A program made the translations under genes and the position numbers. A DNA stretch of 64,000 nucleotides, from contig OX621248.1 in assembly GCA_951640165.1 (NCBI GenBank), forward strand, positions 1,364,001 to 1,428,000, given 5' to 3'. Source of the DNA: Pseudoips prasinana. Its lineage: Eukaryota > Arthropoda > Insecta > Lepidoptera > Nolidae. Below the pieces are notes generated by a model. That model was not told the DNA's origin. It ran no database searches and saw only the letters and a list, made by a program, of their open reading frames with translations. This document shows, piece by piece, positions 10,690 through 21,794 of the stretch (positions within the stretch are counted from its first letter, which is position 1; the number at the start of each line of letters is the position of its first letter).

Positions 10690-10900
10690 TTACGTAACCT
10701 CTGCTGTCCTACTGTGGGCAAATGCTTTTCTCCATATTGCGGTTTGTAAAATGTGGCGCCCAAATGTTGACATAGGGACTAAGTTATCGCGGCAACTATT
10801 CCAATGGCTATCTAGATATTTTTGGGCAACCGTGGGCGTGCTCCATCTCTCTTTGGCAGAGTCTGGACTTCATAGAGAAACCAAGTTTTAGCGATGTATG
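10690..10900 (-). repeat. Decayed interspersed repeat
   Basis: On the minus strand it ends gcccacagtaggacagcaga, which resembles a retroposon 3' end, but no second copy in this window confirms it. Confidence 0.25.
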
Positions 10901-11279
10901 GTAATATATATATGAAGAATACACTTTAGTGTTAGGGGAAGTTTGCCTTTAATTAGCGTCTTCATGAGCCTTACCAGTTCCAAACGTTGTCGATACATTG
11001 GTCGTTCTCTTAGTCTAGAACATTATTTATATGTCTTAGACAAGACAAAGAACATTAAGAATCGATTTGATGAATTAATCGAATCGATTAAATTATTGCA
11101 TGAATAATGTGATCCGATGAATAGTGATTATGAGTATTACTTGTTATTTATATTTTTTGTTATTATTCATTTTTCTTTCTGTATTGTTGTGTTCATTTTT
11201 ACGTTCTACATTTCATCATAATAATAATTTGAATGTGTACCTATAATGTTATATCAATCCAAGATTTTTTTCTTAGCTT

Positions 11280-11485
11280 GTAAGTTTGTTAATGTAAATT
11301 CGTCTGGTATGACGCTTCCAGTACCTACATACTGGCCCTATCGGAAGATCAGCTCTACAGAAATGTAGTAATAGCTGAGATAGGGCCATTTCTCATACCA
11401 GTATGGATAAAATTAAAAATACTTAAAATGTATACCACAATTGAATCGATTTTCCGTATTTTTAATGAGAATAAAATTATTTCTT
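11280..11485 (+). mobile_element. LINE-like 3' end with a short inverted repeat
   Basis: It ends in aataaaattatttctttctt. Inside, tactggccctatc (about 11331) and gatagggcca (about 11378) form an imperfect stem. No coding segment is seen. Confidence 0.3.
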
Positions 11486-11869
11486 TCTTTTCTTGAATAT
11501 GTGCATCTGGCCCAGATATATATACTTACAAACTAATCTGAGATTCTTAGAAATGTATTTGAGACAAAAAATATACTACAAACACCATAGAAAGACGAAG
11601 CTATATGAAACGAAAATGTTGATTTCAAATTCACAAAGTAATTTCCAAAGAAAAACCCGTCTTTTAAACTTCTTTTTACTAATACTTTTTAATGTCAGGT
11701 GCCATATAAATTAGGATTTCAAATTCAAATAAAATAGAAAAGAGAATTTTATGAACTAGATTTGGCCTCGGCTTCCTGGAGATTATGGCTGACACGAATT
11801 TTATTAAATTTCGCAGAAAAATTGGTGAACTCAATGTTTAAAAATGGTCGTCTTATTTTTTGCTAAGTA

Positions 11870-11911
11870 AGTGCTAGCATTAATTTGAATACACAAATTA
11901 ATGCTAGCACT
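11870..11911. repeat. Perfect 18-bp hairpin with 6-base loop
   Basis: The arms 11870-11887 and 11894-11911 are perfectly complementary around the loop aataca. It does not coincide with an identifiable element end. Confidence 0.9.
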
Positions 11912-11939
11912 ATTACTTTGAATATGTGTGTGTCTAAAA

Positions 11940-12105
11940 TGTCATGTAATTTGATGTAGCTTTTATACATTTAATGAATATGTAATGCATGTTGTGCTTA
12001 CCTGTAAGAAGTTGATACACTTGACCCGATCTGATTTATGTAACCCATAAATGTTTTAGTGTACTCAATTGTTGGTGAGCCAAATAAATAAATAAAATAA
12101 AATAT
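11940..12105 (+). mobile_element. LINE 3' UTR remnant with (aaat)n tail
   Basis: It ends gagccaaataaataaataaa followed by ataaaata. This fits the 3' tail of a non-LTR element; no coding region is attached. Confidence 0.35.
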
Positions 12106-12307
12106 GCAAGAGACAGACTACAATGTACATATTGGTTTATGTTCCGTTCTTTACGATAACTGTCCCTAATGACAGGGAGCTATATTCACCTACGGAAAAA
12201 GTAGTAAAAAAAAAAAAACCTAACCATCTTTGTTGGAAGATGTGGTGTTTATAATAAGCGTTTTGCAATTTATTACAACAGATATATATATGTTAATTCT
12301 ACATCAA

Positions 12308-12535
12308 TTAACCGATAGATGCTTTCACCGGTCAGTAAGTGATCGTCGAGGTAAACTTACTAGTCAGTCCATAGATGGGTGACCACCAAAGATTTAAGTT
12401 TTGAGCGTCTCCGTGCTTCAAAAGGCACGTTAAGCTGGCGGTCTCGGTTATAATCCTTAGATAACAGTCGTTAAGCCAGGTCAGAGGCCTAGGCCAGGGC
12501 GGCTTGAATCGCATGACACTAGGGTATTTATTTAT
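12308..12535 (+). mobile_element. 5S-rRNA-derived SINE
   Basis: The head reads tcaccggtcagtaagtgatc, and then agtcagtccatagatgggtg plus accacc, matching the 5S rRNA internal control region (ggtcagtacttggatgggtgacc). The body then follows the same order as the copy at 56020-56235: gagcgtctccgtgctt, ggcacgttaagctg, aggcctaggccagggcggct. A separate tail-like block, ggtaaccacttcccatacga, occurs at 12670 after about 130 bp of insertion or decay. Confidence 0.65.
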
Positions 12536-12939
12536 ATAACACAGCTTCACGGGGATATAAAACACTATTAATTATGAATAATTTTTACCACTTGTTTCAA
12601 TATTTTAGACGAGCAAAATTCAAACACTGTTATCACTTCGGTTGCATGACGCAAGTATGGTAACTATAGGGTAACCACTTCCCATACGATAAATAAGTAT
12701 ATAATTGACGTATCATATTAAATTTATCGTAGTCTTACCAAACACCATGTTCGCCGTAACGCACGTTGTTACAAAAAAGGTCATTTGTCACTTGTATTAA
12801 AATATCATCGTTTTCATATCCATCGGCTTACCATCGTAACTCCGTCTCACTTCGAACACAATCATATGCACTTATCGTGTTACACACAAAAATAAATCTT
12901 ACAAGAACGGAAACGAAAACGTCATAAAATTAAATAATA

Positions 12940-14221
12940 GGTCTTTACCTATGAAATTGCCGTTTTGTATGAAAAAATTTAAACGAATTTTTTTCATGAA
13001 TTTTTTTATTTGTATTAATCGAAGTAATCACCCATGCAATCAATGCATCTTTGCCATCGCAGTGGCAGTTTATTGATGCCCTTCTTAAAGAAATCAGCTG
13101 GACGGGAGGCAACAAATTCTTCAAAGGCATTTTGTACTGCCTCTCGGGTATTGAATTTTTTTCCCGCCAAGAAGTTATCCAAATTCTGGAAAAAGTAGTA
13201 GTCTGTAGGCGCAAGGTCTGGTGAGTAGGGCGGATGACGGAGAGCTTCCAACCCCAGTTCTTGCAACTTGGAGACCGTCTGCTGTGCAGTATGAGGTCGC
13301 GCGTTGTCGTGCAGGAGCAGCGGAGACGAGCGATTGACCAATGCTGGTTGGAGATGCGCCAGCTTCTCCATCATTGTGCTCAGTTCTTCACAGTACACAT
13401 CTGCAGTAATGCTCACCCCGTTTGGTAAGAAGCTGTGATGAATCACACCGGCGCTAGACCACCAAACAGTGACCATCACTTTTCTAGGGGTAAGTTTTCG
13501 TTTAGGGCATTGTTTAGGTGCTGAACCAGGATCCAACCAACTTGCTGAGCGCTTGCGGTTATCAAACAGAATCCATTTTTCATCGCAGGTAACAATGCGG
13601 TTCAAAATTCCTTCATTTGTGTGTCTGTTGAGCAGTGCAAGGCACGTCTCGACGCGTACTTCGCGCTGGCGATCATTGAGTTCGTGGGGCACCCATTTGT
13701 CAAGCTTTTTTACCTTGCCAATTTGACGCAAATGGACCAATATTGTTTTGATGCTAACGTCGAAAGCTGCTGCTAATTCAGCCGTAGATTGTGTATCATC
13801 AGCTTCCACAACCGCCTTTAATTCGTCATTGTCGACCAAAGTCTTCGGACGACCGCGAGGTTCATTTTTCAGGTCGAAATTTCCAGAACGGAAGCGAGCA
13901 AACCAATAACAGGTGGTGCGTTGGTTTGTAGTGTTAGCTCCGTAAACGTCGTTGATGTTGCGTGCCGCTTGTGCCGCGTTGCTGCCACGACGGTACTCAT
14001 ATTCCATAATTACTCGAATTTTTAACGTATCCATGATGACGAAAAAGATTGAAATGCGATGAAAATGTAACACTAATCAATAAAGAAATGACTACTTTTG
14101 GAAAAAAGAATCCATGTTTTTAAAATAAAATTAATTTAAAATTAGAATTCTTAGCCAAACAAAAATTATTTTGATTTGAAATGGCCAGTACTGCAGAACG
14201 GCAATTTCATAGGTAAAGACC
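12940..14221 (-). mobile_element. Complete mariner (cecropia-like) DNA transposon
   Basis: The terminal repeats begin GGTCTTTACCTATGAAATTG on both ends and match over at least 25 bp. The element sits between TA at 12938-12939 and TA at 14222-14223, the expected Tc1/mariner target. The 1,282-bp length and a single intact transposase frame fill it entirely. It shows no internal deletion or nested insertion, so it could be autonomous; whether the host expresses it is unknown. Confidence 0.95.
13015..14034 (-). CDS. Mariner transposase, intact DD34D
   Basis: This 339-residue protein cuts and pastes its own element by binding the terminal repeats and cleaving at TA. The N-terminal 110 residues hold the paired helix-turn-helix DNA-binding region, with the GRP linker at about 60-63. 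The mariner signature WVPHEL is at 114-119. Catalytic aspartates are D151 (TCDEKW), D243 (LHDNARPH) and D278 (YSPDLAPTD), with 34 residues between the last two, as required. The C-terminus (WQRCIDCMGDYFD) is typical. I start at the ATG at 14034 (MDTLKIRV); an upstream in-frame ATG at 14073 would add 13 residues but falls outside the usual N-terminus. The similarity pattern resembles the cecropia subfamily (the transposase part of SETMAR). The length is close to the usual 345 and no stops or frameshifts are seen. Confidence 0.95.
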   Translation of the reverse strand: MDTLKIRVIMEYEYRRGSNAAQAARNINDVYGANTTNQRTTCYWFARFRSGNFDLKNEPRGRPKTLVDNDELKAVVEADDTQSTAELAAAFDVSIKTILVHLRQIGKVKKLDKWVPHELNDRQREVRVETCLALLNRHTNEGILNRIVTCDEKWILFDNRKRSASWLDPGSAPKQCPKRKLTPRKVMVTVWWSSAGVIHHSFLPNGVSITADVYCEELSTMMEKLAHLQPALVNRSSPLLLHDNARPHTAQQTVSKLQELGLEALRHPPYSPDLAPTDYYFFQNLDNFLAGKKFNTREAVQNAFEEFVASRPADFFKKGINKLPLRWQRCIDCMGDYFD

Positions 14222-14237
14222 TAATATATAAAAATTA

Positions 14238-14490
14238 AAAAAGGTTTTTATTCTCGTAGACTTTAAAAAAGCGCTTGTAAATAGTCAGAACATGTTTGTA
14301 GTAATATAGTTGTATACATTATTATTTCTAGTAACCTAGATATTTAGGTACACATTGCATGAAAACATTTATAAAATTTATTTTATTATAGCAATGATAT
14401 TTAGCTAGCTCATATCAAGTTATTGTCAAGAGATTATGTTTAATTATCTAGTTTAAGTCTAATATTTTTACTACATAAATAAGATTTAGT
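14238..14490. repeat. Unclassified repeat, copy 1 (pairs with 20285-20412 and 20755-20850)
   Basis: It begins aaggtttttattctcgtaga, followed by ctttaaaaaagcgcttgtaaatagtcag, and later has gctagctcatatcaagttat. The same blocks occur in the same order at 20285-20850, where about 340 bp separates them. There is no coding potential. Confidence 0.5.
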
Positions 14491-14890
14491 CAGGATCTTA
14501 ACTTAATAAAGCATTTTTAATACATACTACTACAGCCAAATAATGACCTTTCTTCTCTTAGAAGCTTGTCGAAACTCTTATTATATTTATTTTTACTTTA
14601 TAGCCAATAGTTACACATAAAACCGTGTTTTTGAATCATGGCGGCCATTGATATCCGTCCAGAAAGGTCGCTGCGCAGGGGTGAAATAAAAAGGCAATAA
14701 AATCGTTCGTAACGTTATTATTTCCTGTTATTTTGACAGAAAAGGGGGTACCCCACCACCCACCTCCGATAGATGAGCCCTATTAAATAAATATACTAGT
14801 TAGAGTTCACTATTTTGCTTGTTATTGAAAGAAATATATTTCTATTGTAGACAAATATTTGACTTTTTAAAATTATTTTAGGATTTATTG
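14490..14890. other. No recognisable feature
   Basis: AT-rich DNA with a GC-richer patch near 14640-14770. No motif or repeat copy was recognised. Confidence 0.3.
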
Positions 14891-14894
14891 AGGC

Positions 14895-15115
14895 TAACGG
14901 CATATAATATCGCCGCCCTCTTTCATCCCGTGGGGGACGTAGAAATCAACCCGAGGGTATATCTCCAGAGAACGGGCAATAGCGTCTCTCTTTATTATCA
15001 GATAGATCAGACCATCATACTGCGATCACCACCCGTCTGCCAAGCGTGGCGATGATGGCATATAATAATAGTAATATCCTGGGACATTATTATACCTCCA
15101 AATAATGCAATAAGC
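14895..15115 (-). repeat. Two decayed repeat fragments
   Basis: 14905-15060 is the complement of a repeat seen at 39800-40037 and 41690-41905 (shared gtctgccaagcgtggcgatgatggcat). 15065-15112 (taatatcctgggacattatt) matches the tail of the minus-strand SINE at 51767. Confidence 0.4.
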
Positions 15116-15557
15116 AGTGGATGAAAAAATAAATTACATTTTTAATAGAATCGTCATCATCATCATGTCAGCCTAATGCTGATCTATAAAATAAAAATCA
15201 TTTTTTTTGTAAACAATATATGACAAAGTTGTTAAAAAAGAGATTAAAAGCATAATTGACCCAAGAATTTAACAACTTGTGTAATTCGTTATTTTTTTAA
15301 TTTATAACGATCAACTGACCTACTTGGTAGGAAAATCTTAAATTCAATTTTTGCTGAAGTATCTTATGTTTTTACCCTTGATGGCAATAATTTTGTGATG
15401 TTTTCGGACTTTAGAAGTGCTTGCTGGCTTTTTATCGGCTCGGACAACCTCCAAATTTCGAGGACTTCCGATTATAGCCTATGTTGTCCTTGACACAGTA
15501 TGCAAGCTTCCTAGAACCCTAAAATATTGTTTTCCAGTGGAGTCCTTCACATATATG

Positions 15558-15860
15558 ACTGCCTTATTTGTCTAGCGGTAGCATGTTCATAAAGAGGTTA
15601 GAATCCCGGGTCGGTCTAAAGCATGCCAATGGAATTTTTCTGAAAAGAAATTTCTTAGTTTCAGCTCGAAGTCTAAAAGTTGGCGATATCACGCCCTTGT
15701 GACTCGGAGAGCACGTAAAGCCGTCAGTTCTGTAGCTGAAACTTCTGTTTTTCAATTGAATAGTGATGGAATAGAAATCTACTAAGTCATCACTATAATA
15801 CGTCCCGCTAGACGGCTAGTCTTCATTAAGATTGGCCGCCATGGCCGAAACTCGTCCCCG
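15558..15860 (+). mobile_element. tRNA-derived SINE (SINE family V), plus orientation
   Basis: The head has an A box (tatttgtctagcggtagcat) and a B box (gaggttagaatcccgggtcg). The body matches the complement of 7893-8275, including agttggcgatatcacgccct and ggagagcacgtaaagccgt. It ends near the block ggccgccatggccgaaa. Confidence 0.65.
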
Positions 15861-16280
15861 AGGACATTATTGCTGGCACTAAGGAGGCCGTCCGATTGAT
15901 TAATGAGGCAAAACGTCCCAGCGCCGGAGTTTACATTGTAATTTTAGGTGAACTCAGAACATGTAAAGAAAATGGTCAAAACATTTTGATGAGGGATCCC
16001 TGTTTATGGGTATTTGGTAGCTTATTGAATTTGTGCAATCAAATTCAATAAAAAAATCAGAAATATTTATGAGTCAATTATGAATTCAATTAATTTAGGT
16101 CGTCATGGATGGGTGATCATCTAATTTATTTCTTTTCTAAGTATCCCATGCTTTGAAGGACACGATGACTGATGATGGACCTGGCGACAAGGTAGTCTCT
16201 AATACGGTTTCCAACCAACTAGGTACCTTGGTTAACGGAGGCACAAGGATTGCTTCTAAAATCAAGAATAAATAAACATA
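15860..16280. other. No recognisable feature
   Basis: No conserved frame or repeat partner was found. The 60-codon minus frame at 16137-16319 runs into the SINE head and is not credible as a gene. Confidence 0.3.
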
Positions 16281-16282
16281 TC

Positions 16283-16516
16283 GACGGGCAGGTTGGCGTG
16301 GTTGGAAGATACCTTTCACGCTGCAGGTCGTGGGTTCAATTCGTACCCAGGACAGCTAATTGTGTGCATGTCTGTTTTTCCTGAGTCTGGGTGTAATTAT
16401 CTATTTACGTATCTATTTACAAAATAAAAGTAATATAAAATAGATAGTACATCAGTTATGTGGTTTCCCTAGGTCAAGCTCTGCTTAGTTTAGGATCAGA
16501 TCGCGGTGTGTGAATA
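16283..16516 (+). mobile_element. tRNA-derived SINE (family 2)
   Basis: The head is ggcgtggttggaagatacct (A-box region) with the B box gtgggttcaattcgtaccc. The body has gagtctgggtgtaattatct and then gtcaagctctgcttagttta, ending near aggatcagatcgcggtgtg. The same body occurs at 18990, 22120, 35213 and 37445 and inverted at 51767. Confidence 0.7.
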
Positions 16517-17261
16517 ATATCCAAGGATATTATTTATTAATTTATTATTAATTTTCTCACCTTTGTTGGGTTTAATTACTTGGACTATGGTCAAGCATGA
16601 CAAGTTAAATTGTGAATGATGATATAGAGTTAGATGTTAAAACTTTCTAGTGATTAAGCATCACGAATGGTTGCTTTTTGTACTTTCCTGTTTTTTTATT
16701 ATTATTCTTTTTTATTTTTCACATATTTATTTTTATAAAATTGATACATAAAATAATAATATACAAAAAAATTCTATACGTAAAAAGCAGAGCTCCTCCT
16801 GCGGCGGGGTTATACGCCTTATACCGCTGGTGGTCAGGGCGGTATTATTATTATTATTACGAGTATTTGTATTGACTGGCTATGACGACAATGTTAGTAG
16901 GATCGTTCCTTTTAACCTTAGTTAATAAAAACTACAAATTACAGACCCTCGGGGCCTTTAATTTAGATCAGGATAGGAGAAGAAACAACGCGACAATCGT
17001 AGGACAAAGTATACTACAAACTTTCTTTGAAAAAGTTTGTGTAATTAACTGTTAAGTCTACATCTAAATAAGACTCGCAACGAAATACGAACGAAATTAT
17101 TTTCCTTTTTAACTTGGATTGGGAGGGAAATTGAGACAAGGGAATGTAATGTTGAAACGGAAATAATGCGAGTAATATTGCTGTAGAAAATTATATTGTT
17201 CCTGTTACAGAAGTATCAATTTAATCTATTTAACCGAGTAACAATGGTACTTCTCCCGTTC

Positions 17262-17440
17262 CATAATAATAAAATTAAGTATTCTGCTGCAAGTGCGGCA
17301 TTTTGGTGGTTCAGGTTTGATCCCTGCCCTTGAAAAGTATTTATGTGACCCCTAAATGGTTGTTCTGTGTCTGAGTGTGCTTTGTGACTGTAAATTTTGT
17401 GATTGTAAATTTCCTGTGGCACAGGGATTAATGAGATGGC
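17262..17440 (+). mobile_element. tRNA-derived SINE (family 1), decayed head
   Basis: The B-box-like segment ggtttgatccctgcc is followed by the family body (atgtgacccctaaatggttg; gtctgagtgtgctttgtgac; cctgtggcacagggattaat). Compare the better preserved copy at 57838. The 121-codon minus frame across it is a chance frame. Confidence 0.55.
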
Positions 17441-17675
17441 GCCGGCAAAGATTTTCAAAAATATACTTAAAAATAATGGATAAGTCGGTGATAAGACTTC
17501 CTTGTGAATTGCCATTTTTATTGACATTTTGCTATTTTGCATCCCTAAACAGAAATGTCTCAGGCGGAATTTTGGCACCATTAGTTTTAATTCTGTGTGT
17601 GCAAATACATGAACACTCTCAATTTACGCAATTTATTTAACGGATAATCCAAATTTACTTTCCATATCTCACAGC

Positions 17676-17815
17676 CAGGTGCTCTCATCGGTTCGTAAGT
17701 GATCGGCAAAGTTAAGCAACTGGTCTCGCGGTCAGTTCATAGATGGCTGACCACCAAATTGGTTTAATTTCTGAGCGGCTCCGTGCTCGGGAGGGCACGT
17801 TAAGCGTCGCTTAAT
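17676..17815 (+). mobile_element. 5S-rRNA-derived SINE, best preserved head
   Basis: The head carries aaagttaagcaac and then cgcggtcagttcatagatgg plus ctgacc. This closely follows 5S rRNA (gaagttaagcaac...gcgcggtcagtacttggatgggtgacc), covering the TFIIIA-dependent A and C boxes. The body ttctgagcggctccgtgctc is the shared SINE body. The 3' part is lost after ggcacgttaagc. Confidence 0.75.
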
Positions 17816-18985
17816 TTTTTGTATTTTAATTTAATTATTTTATATTTAAAAATGATTTCAAATTAAAAATAAATACTTATGTTTTATCATAAGTATTATA
17901 ATTAACTATGCTCATTCACTTTCCTTCAATCTACCGAGTTTGAACTTTGAGTCGACGTGTGACCACGACTGGTACAATCCATGCCGAAACATCGGGTAAA
18001 TTTGGCTTAAAATAGTCTCCATAAGATACCATAATGTGTACAAATAGCGAAAATCTAAAAACATTACTACATATTTTCACTAATTCGTAATAATATTGTA
18101 ATTTCAATGAGAAATGAAGAGCAACTTACTTTACAATTGTGCATTCAGTTGCAAATCGAGTTTTGTAATCCATTAATAAACAAACTGATAAATAGAAAGC
18201 CGACAAAATATTTAATGTATCGCCTTAATAGATTTTGAATGATGCCTATTAAAATCCCAAGAAGCTCCACAATAATAACTAACAACCAAAGTTAATACAT
18301 TAGTTGAGTATTCCCAGATGACATCCTTAATTTTAATGTAGGACCGAAATTAATTCCGAGCCTGCATTTAAATAAAAGCCTTATTAAATTACAACGTAAA
18401 TTGTAAACAACTGCCAACATGAGTAATTTATTTAATGCTCAAAATGTTAAACTCGAGCGGGGTAATGTGTTGGATTAGAAACTCAGTTGCTGAGAGTTTT
18501 CGCCCGGATTTTGCGTAGTTTCAAATGTTGATTTGTTAACTAAAGTTAGGGGCTAGTTAAATATTCTAATGTATTAAATAGTTAGCAGATTGGAAGCATA
18601 ATGTTGGATTTTCAGTTTGTTATTTTGAATGGTTTTTGATTAACAATTTTACAGACACTGGGATACTTTAATTAAATTACTTTTATAGGAGTGACATTTC
18701 GTTATGCACGCTTGACTTGGGGTGTAAGCTGCTGATTGCGTGACGAGAACATTACGAAATATGTGAAAGAAGTTGAGAGAAAGATATAACTTAGTGAAGA
18801 TAGAAAGAGAGTGTTACGTTTCATATATTACTGTAGGGATAAGAGAGAGATGCAAACACACATTGTCATTCCCTCTTTCTGTCAAAGGCAGTTCTTTTGA
18901 AGTTTAACTTCACTGGTGTGCGTTTTTTTTTATTTTATCAACTATTTATCATTCTTACAGTCTCCGCCTTTGAGTTTCAATAATG
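17816..18985. other. AT-rich DNA without recognisable gene
   Basis: No frame or repeat partner was recognised. 18750-18900 has gaga-rich low complexity. Confidence 0.35.
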
Positions 18986-19145
18986 AGTCAGAGTCTGGGT
19001 GTAATTTTATTATCTATATAAGTATTTATTTACAAAAGAAAAGTAGTATATGTAATAATGTAATATATCAGTTGTCTGGTTTCCATAGTCCAAGCTCTCC
19101 TTAGTTTGGGATCAGATGACCGTGTCTGATATGTCCTAAGATATT
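18985..19145 (+). mobile_element. 3' part of tRNA-derived SINE (family 2)
   Basis: It has the body blocks gagtctgggtgtaatttta, gtctggtttccatagtccaa and tccttagtttgggatcagat, shared with 16283-16516. The head is missing. Confidence 0.55.
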
Positions 19146-19249
19146 TATTTAGTTATTTCTCTATAGATAACTTTACTGGGATATGTAGGTACCCAAACGG
19201 TACTAATGTCGATGCCAACGGAGCAAGTGAAGAACCCTCATTATAACAG

Positions 19250-19440
19250 CCCAAAGCAGTCCTCAGCTGGACAAAAGCCTCCCCAACGAATCATTCATCA
19301 TAATCGCCACGCTTGGCGAACGAATTAGTATAATACCAACTCAGAAAGAAGCTGCTGCTCATCCTCTGGTATAAATTCCCTCGGGTCGACTTCTGCGCCC
19401 CCCACGGGATGAGATGGGGTGATGATATTCACCACACAGC
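19250..19440 (-). repeat. Interspersed repeat ending in ggatgat-type tail
   Basis: It is the complement of the unit at 39800-40037: caaaagcctccccaacgaat, ataatcgccacgcttggcga, gctgctgctcatcctctggt. Confidence 0.45.
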
Positions 19441-19451
19441 ACCCTCACCTA

Positions 19452-19625
19452 TCACACTAATATTATAACGGCGAATTGTGAGTGTGTATGTTTGTTACTT
19501 CTTCACTTTTCAACGGCTGGAGCGATTTTAATAAAATTTGGCATGAATTTAGCTGACACCCTGGATTAACACATAGGCTATAATTAATAACGTTTAACTA
19601 GGGTAAAACCGCGGGGCACAGCTAG
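19452..19625 (+). mobile_element. Complete non-autonomous Helitron
   Basis: It starts TCACACTAATATTATAA at 19452 after A and ends gcggggcacagCTAG at 19625 before T. The body matches 8996-9174 inverted. The hairpin is partly decayed (gggtaaaaccgcgg). Confidence 0.8.
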
Positions 19626-20129
19626 TTGACTATATGTAAAGTCAGCCTTAAGTAACAGTTGTTACTATAGCAACTTGTCCATATCCAGAACCAGGTGACT
19701 ACAAGGATCTACCTCTAAGAAGCGTACTGGATTATGTGCATACCTCATTCAGGGCTCTAGAGATAGAATAAAACCAGTGGGGGGTAGTACAAAAGATCCT
19801 GAAGGGTCGAAGTGCTGTACACAAGTACACCCCAAAACAAGATAAGATAAGATAGCAACCTGTAGGGGCTAATTCAGCAAGCAGGTTTCTCATGGCACTA
19901 ATGGAATAATCTAGAGTATGTATAACTTGTGTTGTGTTCACTTTAACGGCAATAATATAATATGACACCTGTGAGACACATTCAGTGAGAATTTATGTTA
20001 GACTTATATTACATTTTATTGTCATTCTGTTCGTAGACTTCGCTCAAACAACACTAATTAAGTTATAACTAAATAAATATATCTTTTTGGTATAACCGTG
20101 TATGCATTCTTTGACTGCTTTTACTTAGC

Positions 20130-20280
20130 CTTCGCTATCCGAAAGTCTCTGTCCGTCTGTCCATCTGTTCATCTGCGGTATGTGTCTTATGGGCCATTTT
20201 ATAGCTAGCCAGTTGAAATTTCCACAAAATTGAAATAATTTTGTGAAAATTTAATGCCGCAATAAATAAATAAAACCAAA
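20130..20280 (+). repeat. Fragment of the ggccggttttt repeat family
   Basis: It has a ccgtctgtcc/atctgttcatctg run followed by gctagccagttgaaatttcc, as in 6029-6366. Confidence 0.4.
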
Positions 20281-20284
20281 TTAA

Positions 20285-20850
20285 TAAATAAAAAAGGTTT
20301 TTATTCACGTCGACTTTAAAAAAGCCCTTGTAAATAGTCAGCATGTTTGTAGTAGTACAGTTAAGTATACATAATTATTTCTAAGTACATATAGATATTT
20401 AAGTACACGGATCAACATTTAATTTATGATTTAGAATACTCTTTATTGTACACCATAAGAATACATATTTCATAGGATATTACATAAACAAGTTGTACAA
20501 AGGGCGGTCTTATCGCATAAAGCGATCTCTTCCAGAAAACCTTAGGATGGATAGGAGCTGAACAATAACTAATAGCAGTAGGTGTGCAACAAGACATACA
20601 CCAAAATTGTGGTATATCCATAAAAAAAAACAAAAAGGAAATGTAAAAATAAACATAATTAAATAACTAAATAAGAAAAATACTTTATTTAACGTAGGTA
20701 CCATAAATTATACAGACAAATAGTGTTCTTTGACTAGCTTTTTAAAAGCTGATATTGTCTGGGCACGTTTAATTTCTATTTAGTTATTGAGCTAGCTCAT
20801 AATAAGTTATTGTTAAGATTATATATAGATTTAATTATCAAAGTTTTAGA
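20285..20850. repeat. Unclassified repeat, copy 2 with 340-bp insertion
   Basis: 20285-20412 and 20755-20850 match 14238-14490. The DNA between them (20413-20754) is absent from copy 1. The insert has no recognisable ends. Confidence 0.45.
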
Positions 20851-21128
20851 TCTACAGACTACATCAGCTGGTCTGAATGGCTCTGTCTATATTAATGTAA
20901 GAATTCCATCTTACTAATATTATTAGTCTTAATTCATTCATTCTTGTAAATTTAATTAGTATCTCACATGATTGTATTTTATTAGTGTTTAACTTAATTT
21001 ATAAGATTCTTAGTTTACTTATAAGCTAATTTACGCATGCTGTGGTCCCCTGTCAGTTTAGAGGAACTCCGCTCACTATCCTTTGGCATGCACTGTTATA
21101 TGGAATTTACTGTGTTTATTCTTTGTTG

Positions 21129-21238
21129 CCGAAAGACATCCACTGCTGGAGTAAGGCCTCCCCCAAGGAGCTCCACAATAGCCGTGGACGTCGAATTTGT
21201 ACAGTCGTGGACGTCTTTCGGCTGATATGATGATGATG
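21129..21238 (+). mobile_element. RTE family-2 insertion with 5' inversion
   Basis: An 11-bp duplication, attctttgttg, flanks it (21118-21128 and 21239-21249). The insert starts with an inverted copy of its own 3' end (gccgaaagacatccactgct) and ends with the direct form (gacgtctttcggctgatatg then (atg)n). This is the structure produced by twin priming of target-primed reverse transcription. Confidence 0.75.
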
Positions 21239-21249
21239 ATTCTTTGTTG

Positions 21250-21790
21250 GAGATCCTAAAATAAATAAACCCTTTAACCCTAGACTCGCACTGGTTTCTT
21301 TTTACATTAAACACAGAAAATCTTTTATGAAAGGTAGTTATTTTGCAGTTAGAACAGTTGTCTACAGATCGAACGATCGCACGTAGATAACTTTTCTCTA
21401 AATTAATCTTACAAAGAGCACGCTGTGCTTCAAGCAAGTTAATTCACTAGAAAATTGGCCGGCTATTTTCCTACAAAACTCATCTCATCTACTCGTACTG
21501 AACTTGATCGTCTGCGTTAAACTAACCCTGGCAGTTATAACTAATTTATCGTTAAAGTTGGGCCCAGTCATAAGAACCACGTGTTCCATTGCATCAAGGT
21601 CACAACTTATATTAAACTGGACCCTAACTTAATTGTACAAGTATTTATTGCTAACTTAAGTTGTTAGATTGATTTATTGGACGTCGGTAAAATTTGTGCG
21701 TGTTGGTTTTGGTTAGGTAAAAGTGAGATTAGCATTTGGTAACTTATCTTGCAATTTGATATTGACCTTGCACATGGATATTTAATTAAT
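21250..21790. other. No recognisable feature
   Basis: A TTAACCCTAGA string at 21274 recalls piggyBac ends but has no partner. The 113-codon minus frame at 21096-21437 overlaps the RTE insert and shows no motif. Confidence 0.3.
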
Positions 21791-21794
21791 TAAT

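Noticed and set aside
11870..11911. Intrinsic terminator or small RNA hairpin
   Set aside because: Eukaryotic context, no T run after the stem, no neighbouring gene.
16137..16319. 60-codon minus-strand frame
   Set aside because: Overlaps a SINE head and has no motif.
17216..17581. 121-codon minus-strand frame
   Set aside because: Runs antisense through a decayed SINE; composition is like non-coding AT-rich DNA.
17676..17760. Genuine 5S rRNA gene
   Set aside because: The first ~30 and last ~25 bases of 5S are replaced and a shared non-5S body follows in several copies.
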